Source: Hydractinia symbiolongicarpus
Lineage: Eukaryota > Cnidaria > Hydrozoa > Anthoathecata > Hydractiniidae
Assembly: GCF_029227915.1 (NCBI RefSeq)
Contig: NC_079881.1
Location: 6,264,001-6,324,000, forward strand
Direction: 5' to 3'
Length of the DNA: 60,000 nucleotides
A program made the translations under genes and the position numbers. The first letter of the stretch is position 1. Each line of letters opens with the position of its first letter. This document shows, one piece after another, positions 35,501-47,500 of the stretch. The notes beneath the pieces were generated by a model. That model worked only from the letters and a program-made list of their open reading frames with translations, was not told where the DNA came from and did no database searches.

Positions 35501-38500
35501 GCTATCTTGAATAAAACTTCCAAATTTTAGAAAGACCGAGTATATACTGTTCTAACTGTAAAACCCATTTAAGTATTCTTCAACACTTAATAATAAATTT
35601 TGTGCACAAGCTAGCCTTATGAAAATTTTCTTGAAAAATTATCATTAAATTTTTTTTCTCATATGATTATAATATTGTATCATTACCCACATCGTTTAGT
35701 TTCTTTTAAAAGTAGAAATAGAGTTATGTTATGTTGTGTGAATGCTAAAACATATAGCAGGCTCTTGTTTTGTTATTAACAGCATTTACACAAAAATTGT
35801 TGGTATCATAAATCACTTTCCATGATTTGGATCATTTCTTCTTAGGAAGGGATTTTATCATCACCACTGAAATCACCTTTGATCTTATCTCGCATTGTTT
35901 CACCAAACAGTTTTAAAGACCAAGACGATGTAGATGAGATAACAAGAAATGAAAAAGAAAAAGAAACGAGCCACATGTCTACCAAAGTTCAAACACAATC
36001 ATTACCAAACATAAGTCAAAATGGATACATTGAAAACAACAATGAAAATTCAATGGATACACTAGACCCCTTTCAAAAGTATGGTAATTTTTGTTGTTGT
36101 TTAATCTTGTTGTTTTGAGTGCAATAAATGTGACTCAAAAAACCTCCACACTAAAAGCCCACTTAAAGAGAGATCCGAATTTCAATAAGAAAACCCAATC
36201 TCTAAAATTTAAACTCAAAATATTCTGATGCAGAAAGTTTAACCATCTTTTTTATCTTAAAAAATCAAGCTTTAAAATAACTATTTCTTATTAAGAAATT
36301 ACGTTGTTGTGTTTATGTTTTGTGGTTAGTACTCAACAAAAGTATGGAGTGATATCTGCTTCCGAATCAGCAATCAACAGACAAGTCAAATTCAGTGACA
36401 CAGAAGAGGAAAAAATTTTAGAGGTATAAATGCATTCTTGTATCTTATTCTGAATGTTTTTTTAAGGGGCTCAGCATATCTGAACATAATGTCACTATAT
36501 ACCCTGAGTCATATGCTCTATTTCACAGTTACACTAATATGTATGCTCTATGTCGTACTATACACTGTATATGTGCTTCACTTAGGTACATGCTCTATTA
36601 TCATGATATATATACCGCAAATCATGAATGTATGCTCTATATTACTATTTTTGTTCTAGACAGTGTTGTCAAACTTGTTTTCCTAATAGTACGATAACCA
36701 GAACTTTCTTTGTACCAGGAAGATTGAAATAAAGGCCTCATTGTACTGACTTCAGGATAAACAGGAGAAGCATTTTCTACCTTATCTCTTTAATTAAAAA
36801 ATAAATTATTGAAATTAAAAAAACCCTCTCTTCTTACGTTAAAAATATAAATAATGCCGTAAATATTCTTTGTAGGAAAAAGAGGAAGATTCAGAAAAAA
36901 ATTCTGAAGAAATAGAGGAAAAACAACCGCCAGCTTGTTGTGGGTTTTGTTATAAACGCAGAGATTGGACCTTGTATTTAGTATCTCCAGAGAATAAGTA
37001 AATTGAGATTTGTTTTAATTTGTTGAAATTTTTAATAATCATCTTGTAAGGATTCCAATAGAATAATTTAAAGAAAAGTTTTTAATATAGATCATTTTCC
37101 ATGTAACATAATGTTTCGATTTTGCATTGCGAACTCAATGGACATGCACGCTCATTTCTGTAGGTAAAAATTTTAATCTACAAACCACAGAAATGACTTC
37201 CATAATGAAGGAATATTTACTTAAAATTGGTATAAAGTTTTAAAGAAATTAGAATATAGTTAAAAGAATTAATTTCAGTGGACTTGGTGCTTGCAAAATA
37301 TCTTAGAAATTTCAATAATAGTTATTTCACCCTATAAAATGTCCTGCCTTTTTACCTGCAAGAATATATGTACAAAATCCAAAAAGTTCTGTAAACATTT
37401 TCCTACGGTCAACGTTTTGATAAACACCTACGTTTGGTTTTTATTTCCACTTTTAGATATCGCCAACGTGTTCAAAGTTTAGTAGCAAATGCTTGGTTTG
37501 ATAATGTTGTTCTTTTTTTCATTCTGTTGAATTGCATCATAATGGCGTTGGAAAGACCCAGTATTGAACCTAACAGCACTGTAAGTTTTATTTATATTCA
37601 ATGGCAAAGTGGGTTCGCAGGAGATTTCAAAGTGATGATGTTTCCACAACTTTTGACACAAATCAGAGATAAACTTCTTCAAAAAGAAAACAATTTTCTT
37701 TATGATGTCTTGTAAAATATTTTAAGTTGAAAAGGAGGTTAGAAAGAGTTCGAAACGTACTTTAATAGCATAGTCAAGTAAAGATGGATAGCAGAAAATA
37801 AACTTAGTTGTAGCATCAATAAAATTATTAAAAATATTAGATTTACTAAAGTTTGAAAAAATAATTGAATGAATGGTTGAGTGAACAAATGACTGAATAA
37901 CAATTGATAAATAGATAGTTTAATAAAAGTATGAATGAATAAATAAATGAATGAATGAATGAATGAATAAACTACTTCGTTAACACGTTGGAGTTTTCTT
38001 AAATTGACTATGGATGCATATGGAAAAAAGCAAGAAGCTCTTCTCTTTGTTTAGGAACGTAAAATTATCGATTATTCAAATCACGTGTTCACTGGAGTGT
38101 TTTTTATTGAAATGTGTATCAAGGTGAGTGAGGATTTTGTTGTTAACATGTGGCCACACTTACTGAAATCAAATAGCGAATAGCCACGTTAACAACGCAA
38201 GTGTCATTTTGGGTTGGGCATATAGAAGAGGATAGTGCTAAGGCAGGCCTATTTCCAGTTGAGGATTTAAACACATCTTGTTAGAATTTTTTTACAATCT
38301 TCCTTTATCTTCAAGCTGTTTTCAGGATGTCTAACGCTTTTTAATGTAATTATTTAAGTAATTTTTGCCTGTTTTAGATTTTTTTTCTTCATAACCTCGT
38401 TGAGATGTTGTGAAACCTATTAATTCTTGTGTGTGTTGATTCATTTACGGTTGATTAAGATTGCGTTGAAACTTCACCAAAATCCACCTTAATTGCCTAT

Positions 38501-41500
38501 TATGCAAATTTTGCAGCAATCCATTGAGAATATCCTTTGTTGCATCGTTTCAGATTTTTGCTTGGGGATTTTACTTTGGTGAGGACACGACCTATTTAAA
38601 GAACAATTGGAATCGAATTGATTTTGTTCTTGTCATCATTTCATTGGTGGATTTATTTGTCACTTACATTGTGCATTCGAAAAGTGGCGTGTTGGGAATG
38701 TTGAAAGTGTTTCGTGCATTCAGAACTTTGAGACCCTTAAGGTTTGCTTTTATTTCCTTATACAATTCTCAGAGGAAAAAAAATGTTTATAAAATATTTG
38801 AAGGCTAATTCTTACTTGATTACAACTGTTAAATCATTTCTCTCCTTGTTCAACACATTGATTTGAATGCGAACCACAACTAACAGGTTTTAAAACGTTG
38901 AAATCAGATATGGTGACCTTGACATCTCTAGAGTTTTCTCTCAGCCCCTTAAAACCTTGAAAAATAACATAACTTAATACACTTTTTTTAATAGATTTTC
39001 TTATCTCAGAGTAACGTTTGTAATATACCTTTCCATAAAAGTGTTATATGTCTGGTGATTTCATTTTTGGTCTGTTTTCACATTCTCTTGTTTCTGATTT
39101 TTCTTCTGTTTGTGTGCTAAACTTAAAAACAAGGAAAAATGATAGCAAGAAAAACTTAAGAAGGGCAAAGAAAAGACTTTAAGTGGTGACTTACTTATAA
39201 AGGCTGTATTCTGCGGACGTTGTAGCCAACTTTTAAAAGCATTTTCATACAGTTTTCACACACAAAGCAAAGAAGAGTTTAAATCTTTTTTTTAGAGTAA
39301 TAAGTCGAGCTCCTGGTTTGAAAATTGTTGTTGAAACATTAATTGCTTCATTGGCACCTATTGGTAACTTGGTCGTTGTCGCTTTGGTTTTCTTTGCTAT
39401 ATTTGGAATACTGGGTGTACAGGTAAGATTATTTGTAACTATATTTATGTGTGGAATAGTGCGTAGTGCAGCGATTTTAGTTTGTAAATCAAGGAATTGT
39501 CACACTTTATAACAACAATATACAACAAAAATACAAAATTAAAAATATAGTAAATGATATAAAAGACAACACTTTACACCACAAAACTTTTATTGTCATA
39601 CAAGCGTAAGAAATATTTTACAACCGCTAAATTAAAAGATTGTATTTACGATACTTTGTATACAGTGCTTATGCAAAACAATATTGAAGCTTCAAATACG
39701 ACATTCTCTCAACCTTAACGTCATAAATTGCTGTGTTGAGTTACCTGGCTCATTGCATATATGACGTTATGGTTAGCTGATTGCATATATAACGTTATGA
39801 CTAGCTGATTGCATATATAACGTTATGGTTAGCTGATTGCATATATGACGTTATGACTAGCTGATTGCATATATAACGTTATGGCTAGCTGATTGCATAT
39901 ATAACGTTGTGAATAGCTGACTGCATATATGACGTTATGGCTAGATGATTGCATATATAACGTTGTGAATAGCTGACTGCATGTATGACGTTATGGTTAG
40001 CTGATTGCATATATGACGTTATGACTAGCTGATTGCATATATAACGTTATGGCTAGCTGATTGCATATATAATGTTGTGCCTAGCTGATTGCATATATAA
40101 CGTTATGGCTAGCTGATTGCTTATATAACGTTATGGCTAGCTGATTGCATATATAACGTTGTGAATAGCTGACTGCATATATGACGTTATGGTTAGCTGA
40201 TTGCATATATAACGTTATGGCTAGCTGATTGCATATATGACGTTATGGCTAGCTGATTGCATATATAACGTTGTGAATAGCTGACTGCATATATGACGTT
40301 AGGGCTAGCTGATTGCATATATGACGTTATGGCTAGCTAATTACATATATAACGTTATGACTAGCTGATTGCATATATAACGTTATGGCAAGCTGATTGC
40401 ATATATAACGTTATGGCTAGCTGATTGCATATATAACGTTATGGCTAGCTTATCGTATATATAATGTTTTGGCTAGCTCATCGCATATATAACGTTGTGT
40501 CCAGCTCATAGCATATATAACATATGACTAGCTGATTGCATATATAACATATGACTAGCTGATTACATGTATAACATATGAGTAGCTGATTACATATATA
40601 ACATATGACTAGCTGATTGCATATATAACATATGACTAGCTGATTACATATATAACATATGACTGGCTGATTACATTTTTAACATATGACTAGCTGATTG
40701 CATATATAACATATGACTAGCTGATTACATATATAACATATGACTAGCTGATTACATATATAACATATGACTAGCTGATTGCATTTTTAATGTTTTTATG
40801 ACTAGCTGAATCAATACAATATTATGACTAGCTGATTGCATATATGACTTTCTTGTTCATCTAGCTGTTCAAAGGCTCCTTCCACTTTTGCAGCGACGAA
40901 CACATGAAAAATGGAACAGAGATCATGGACAAGACACAATGCATACAAAACGGATCATCTTGGACCAATAAAAAATATAACTTTGATAATTTGATACAGG
41001 TGATTAAGCTTTGTTGTCATTTTTGTTTCTGTTTATTTTTAACTGAGATTTTTTTTTAAAAACTTAGATACCTTTACTCTTTATGTCCTCCATTTTTTAC
41101 TAATTCATATAAATTTAGCATTTGCCCAACCTTTATCAACTAATTTTTCTTGATAAGTAAGAACATTACATGTAAATGTATCCAATATGTCACTAAATTC
41201 AGGCTTAGATCTAATACAATTGCAAGTAAAAAATAGGATAAAAGGAGGAGAGGGAGTATGGAAAAAATTATTTTTTACACAGCCCAAGAGCTATAGTTTG
41301 AGAGATGTTTTACTATCTAGGCACTTCTTCTTATAGGCTTTATTTGCGTTGTTTGTCTTTGCAACTAAAGATGGCTGGGTTTCTTTGATGTATGATGGTA
41401 TAGATGCAGTTGGTATTGATAAGCAGGTACGATACATAAGATCCATAAGTGTCTCTACCAAAGTCCCCCCCTTTTTGACCACACCCTTCTGAAAAGAAAC

Positions 41501-44500
41501 ACTTATTAAATCAATACGTTTGATAACCACTGTAATACCAGATACGAGTGAACTGAAGAAAGCGTAAATTTCTCTCTCTCTTTTATCGTTTCAACGTTAA
41601 CCGTAAGAAAACGATGTACCATCTTAGTTTAGTGAAGTTTGACAAATAGATATTGAGATGTTATCAGAAATTTTTTAAGCCCATCTTAAGCTCACCTAAT
41701 AAAATGCGCCCGGGACACTTAAATCTTTCCTCCCGCGAAAAAGTAAGTTAATCTCGTTTGAAAGACCTTTCAAAGTTAGTAGGAATATTTTCGTTTTTTT
41801 TTTGAAAAGTTTTTATTGGCTCTCGAGATTAAAAGCTTCACTAATTATGCGAAATTATGACGTCACAAACTAGCTCTAAAATATGGAGTTTCTGTTATTG
41901 AGCATAATTATAGTAACTAAATATTGAAATTTATGTAAAATGTTTAAAACGCCAAACCGAATGACCAAAAATCAATTTTTAACTCTTGCAAAACTGTCAA
42001 ATACAAGGGGGGTGTTGTCATGCATAGTTAGTGGAATTTCTAAAGTCTAAAATCTTAAAAACCAATCAAAATTGTTAAAAAACAAACAAATTTACCAGAC
42101 AACTTTTTCCAAGCACTTTTATATGAAATTCACGTTATTTTTGCGAGAGGAATTACTGTTGTTAACTGTGTTTTTACTGTGTTCCTTTTTGTGCCCGGTA
42201 CCAATTCCATTGTGAAAAGGCTAATAATTATTATAAAATAAATTCTCACACAAAGTTTGCCTATTAAACCTGACTGAAGAAATAGACGTTTACACGTAAT
42301 TATTTTTAGCCAAAGAAGAATCACAATCCTTGGGCGTTCCTCTATTTTGTGTCATTCTTGCTGATTGCTGGTTTTGTAGTGATAAACATGGTGGTAGGTG
42401 TGATCATAGACAATTTTCAAAAATGTCGAGTCATGGTTGAAGAAGAAATGAACGAGGCACAGCTAGAAGAATTTCATCATCACAATGACAGTTCAGGTAT
42501 AGTACACGATGCAAAAAAAAGAAAAAAAATAGAAACAGTAGTAGACGAGACAAAATACTTTTGATAAACGAGACAACAACATCTGACAGGAGTATATTGT
42601 TCGTAATATCAACCTTCTTAATGGCCACACGCACGTCACGTCACGATAAATTTACCAACTGTTGGAGTTATATTTTGATTTCACTTGATTTTCCCTTAAA
42701 ATTCCTGCGTGAAATTTAGACAGAAAATTCGAAACTAAAAGTTTCTTTGTATTTTTAACCTCTCTGGTTTTTTCTCCTTTTTTTTACTTACTATCCAAAA
42801 ACACGACACAGTTACGCCACTTGTTACTATGTATTTCAAAGTTCGCATACGACAAAGTTTACCCTTGGCTGATCTAAACTCTATCTTTTTTTTTCTTCTT
42901 CCTATTTTTTTGTTTATACTTCTTGCAACAATATTGTAACACATTGCGCATGCACCAAATAACAGACGAAAACAAAATAATAAAGCACTGTAGAGACTAC
43001 CACTTAACTAACTTGCAGACCTTACGAAAGCGAAGAACTAACTAAATCCCAGACCTCACTAGACCATTTCTTAGGCGAATCTCATAACGACACAACAGTG
43101 AGACTTTTGCTAGTTTTTTATGTGCGGCATCGAAAAAACAACAGCACACGCGATGAAAGAGTCTGGGGAGGGTGGAGGAGGTGGGATTCACAACACTGTT
43201 AGTAAAATGACAACCAACCTTAAAATTATGTAGCCAATTTTTTCAGCATCCAACGCAAAAGTTATCTTCTCCTTGCCATCTTCATTAACTCTTTAGAATT
43301 CATATTAATAAGTTGAAAATGTATAATTTTAAATCAGATTATTGCGATAAAACAACTCCACATCAGCAAAAATATCCATTATTTTACCTGTTGTTACAAT
43401 ATTGTTGAGTCAGAGGGAATAAACATTTCCGTGTGCTTTTTTTCACGGTGTCTCTTTGTATCAAGCTATTTATCAAATCAACAAATGAACAGCGATCGTG
43501 ATCTTGTTTGACAAACGCTAGCAAGCAACATAACTGCAGTACCCACGCAGCTCACGCACAATCTTTGTGAATGAAATTGTCTTTATTTTAAATTTGGAGA
43601 ATTTTTTGTTTTCACTTGAAGCAAAAAACGATTATGTAAACTACTTTTTCACTACCTTATTCACCCCTCTCCGACCTCAGGAAAACACATTTTTTAGTAT
43701 TAACCTTAAATATCCTTCTGTTTAAGATTTCTTCTATATCCTATAATTTTTTTTAATTATGTGAGAAATTCACGTAGCTACTCGCAGCCTTTGGGTTATT
43801 GACGAAGATTCGGGTACTAAGATATAGGATAACCAAATCCGAACAACCCACCCTGTATTGCTTAAAAAAGATAATGTGAAACCTCCATCTTTTTTTCTCC
43901 TAAACACACCTTTCCTCCTCCATCATAAGAGTAGTACCTTTCCCTCTCTTCCCTAGACGCTATCCGCTCCTCATAAACACCTCTCTCACCACTCATGAAA
44001 AAATCCGTCCCTCTTCCCCCTATAATAACACCATTCACTCCAAGAACATCCTCCCCTCTTTCCCTTATCAGAAAAATACCCCCTACTACTGTTAAAAAGT
44101 AAAGGACAAGTCAAATTCAGATACCAAAACGTATGTAGCTGCAGATGGATTTTAAATCGTACACGAATGCTGTGTGTGATATGCACGTGTATATGATCAT
44201 ATATGATCATATATGTTTTCTCACATTTAGTCAATCTCAAATAAGATTTGGTGAATATATTAAGTTGCGCGCCGGCACTTGAATCGCATATATGTATAGG
44301 ATCATATACACTATACTTAAAGAAAAACGTATGCCCTGCGCATATACAACACACACCACACATGTTATAACATGCACCACACATACATAAGATACGCTAC
44401 ACATATATAGTATATGACACATGTATATAACATACACGACACTTTTATAGCACACGCCACTTATATAAAAGGTATGTCACACATATATAAAATACGACAC

Positions 44501-47500
44501 ATATATAACTTACACTTGATATATATATAACATGCGACACACACATATGCCTATAACATACGACACATATATAACATTTACCACACATATATACCACGCA
44601 CCCTGCACATATAATAACGCATGCATGTAGTAATGTGTTGCATTTGTTGTAGATACAACTTTAAAAATGTGCGAAAATACATCAACAATTCCCACGGTTC
44701 ATAAAAGTCGTCCTGTGTCCACGATATTGCGTTCCGGCAGTGTGACGTCAGTTAAAAAGAAAGTGACTATACTTGTCGCCGGTGACATCAAAACGTCATC
44801 TAGTAATAGATCGTCCAAAGTGTTGAGGACTAAGCCTCAGTTTGACACCTGTAAGATATTTTACCTGTCTATACCCCCATCCCTTGCTTAATTTTATATT
44901 ATATTTTTATGTTAGTTTTTCTTTATTTTTTCTTCGGCGACCTGTAGTCTGTAAATTTCGCGTAGCGAAGTTTGTTGCTTTTGCTCTTTAATGTTATTGT
45001 TGGTTCATGTTTTTTTTGTCAAATATGTTTGACGGAGTTGTCATGGAAGATTTGGAATTAAAAATAAAAAACGTGAAATAATGAATTGCTAGATACTACT
45101 ATAGTGGAATTTAAAATGTCATTAAATTTCAAACTGCTTTTCTCGTCAGTACTTCTTCAGCGAGTCAAAAGTTTCATTTTTTTTCATTGATTTGCTTCTT
45201 ATCATGGCAGGCTGTCATTCTCGTGTGTTGTCGTGTAAGTTTTGCTCATTTTCCACAGTAACACTGATTTGCGTGTGGGTCACGTGTCGTGGTGTTTTGT
45301 AATCTTTTTCATTGTGTTAAAGGAACTTCTTTAAGGAATAACAAGATATAACGTTTTTTTAACATGGTGTCACTTTGTATTGATGTCTATTTTATTAAAA
45401 TCGATTTATTTTCGCGCACTTTTATTTTCAGCGACAAATTTGATAATTAACAAAATAGAAAAATGTAATCAATAAAATCTTTTAAATTGGAATGTTTATC
45501 AATTTAAAAATATATATAATTTGCAGAATAACCCGTGTATTTGAAATTTTATTATTCTATTCGGTTTCATTTTTTCATTTCGAAATAGGCCTTATACTGA
45601 ATTTATTTTAAAAATGCAGATTTTTTTCGCATGGGTGTTTAAGTTATATCTGCTGATGCTAAAGAGTGGCTAGAGCAACATTCGAATGACTTTTCTTAAA
45701 CAGTGATTCATTCACGCACGAAAATAGATCGAAGTGAGAGATATCTAGTAGAATAAAAACATAATGGCGAATTTTAATTTGAAATAAATTCTTTTTTTTT
45801 TCTAGCTGATATTCCTCGAGATTTAGATCACTATTCGAAAGCAAGACGTGCAGTTTATGATCTAGTTTCTCATTATAAATTTGATCTCGCTATTGCAGTT
45901 GTGATTGGTTTGAATGTTGTATTTATGGCGCTGGAGTTCTACCAAATGCCGCAGGTAAGTGAGTAATTTGCAGAACGTAAACAATAAAGATAATTTTAAC
46001 CACTGACATGGTAAGCTTACTGACATAAAAAATTTGACATAGACCGTTATATATGTATTTTCTTTTTTCTATAGAAACTGATTTTCTTCTTGAGAATTAT
46101 GAATTACATATTTACTGGAATCTTTATACTGGAAGCCATCATGAAAATTTATGGACTGGGACCAAGACTCTTTTTTGCACAGCGGTAATATTCGCAAAGT
46201 CTATTTTCTTTTTGTAGTTATGTTACAACAGCAATTTTTTTTGCGGTAATTTACTTTAACTTATATAAATCTTCTCTAAATGGTTTTTGTGTATCATGAG
46301 CATAAACTGATTTTGATTGGCTGCCCTTATTGCTACAGTTAATATGAAATATTTTTCTTACAATATAAATGCTTGATTGTACGTGGTAAACGTTCATCAG
46401 AGTCTCAGATGTTTTATTCACATACTGTAAAATGCCGTAATCAAGAGCACCCGGTTATAAGCGCACCCGGTCATAAGCGCACCCGGTTATAAGCGCACCC
46501 GGTCATAAGCGCACCTGTAGTAAAGCGATCTAAATCCTTACCCTCAGATAAGCGCGTTTAGAGAAAGGGGATATCGAAAAAGAACAATTTTACTTTATAC
46601 TTTGTCTGATCGGCAATACACGTCATTGCAAAAAAATATTCAGTAATTCTTTCGTTTTCCCTTGCACTTTTTTATACTCGAACATAAGCGTACCCGTGAA
46701 TAAGCGCATTCTCAAAAAAGCGCACCAAAGTCTTATTATCACCTCTGATATGCGCTGCGCTTTATTACGGCATTTTACGGTATTTGTTCAAATGACTATC
46801 TGTAGCAGAAACAAGAAAATGATTTTATGAATAACACTCTTAAAAAACACAAACACCATTAAACAAACCCCCTGACATCGGTCTCAATTTACCATCGTAT
46901 GCAACTTTCCTTTCCATCACAACTCACCACAATCACAAGCAATTGATGTTTTTTTTGCTTTGAGTTTGTTTTCCAAAAACATTTCCAGAACTTTTGTTGT
47001 TTTTAACCTGGCGGTAAATGCAGGGGCGTAATCATGTAGGGAGGAGGGTGCGAAGAAGCGACCGCCGCCCATCACTAAATGTTAAACACGTCCACTTGCG
47101 CATATATCATGTTTAGTCCACTTTTGGACTAAACATGATTTTTACCCAATTTATTGGTATAGTTTCTTTCTTGATTCGGTTTTATAGTGTATTCCTAAAA
47201 GGGTGTACTTCAGGGTTAAAATATTTTTTGCTCACTAGACCACAACAATGGTGCGACGTCTTCAGTAACTTAAGGGGCTACGCTATGGCTGTTGGTTTTC
47301 GACTTTAGTGACTAGCTCGAAAGTCGAGCTGATGGCGGCGAAAAACAAATTGGCTATTTTTCCGGCATGTATGTGATTTACAGACTCGAACATATAGATA
47401 TATCTAGAATTTTTATCTTCTCCGCCTTGGTCATGTTTTCATCCAGAATGAGTCTCGCTGAAATTTCCCTTGTAATACACTTTTCGAAAAAAATATTGAG

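Noticed and set aside
39600-40870. CRISPR-like array (regular ~28-base repeats)
   Set aside because: Units are contiguous with no unique spacers, lie in a eukaryotic intron and vary by point changes; it is a minisatellite.
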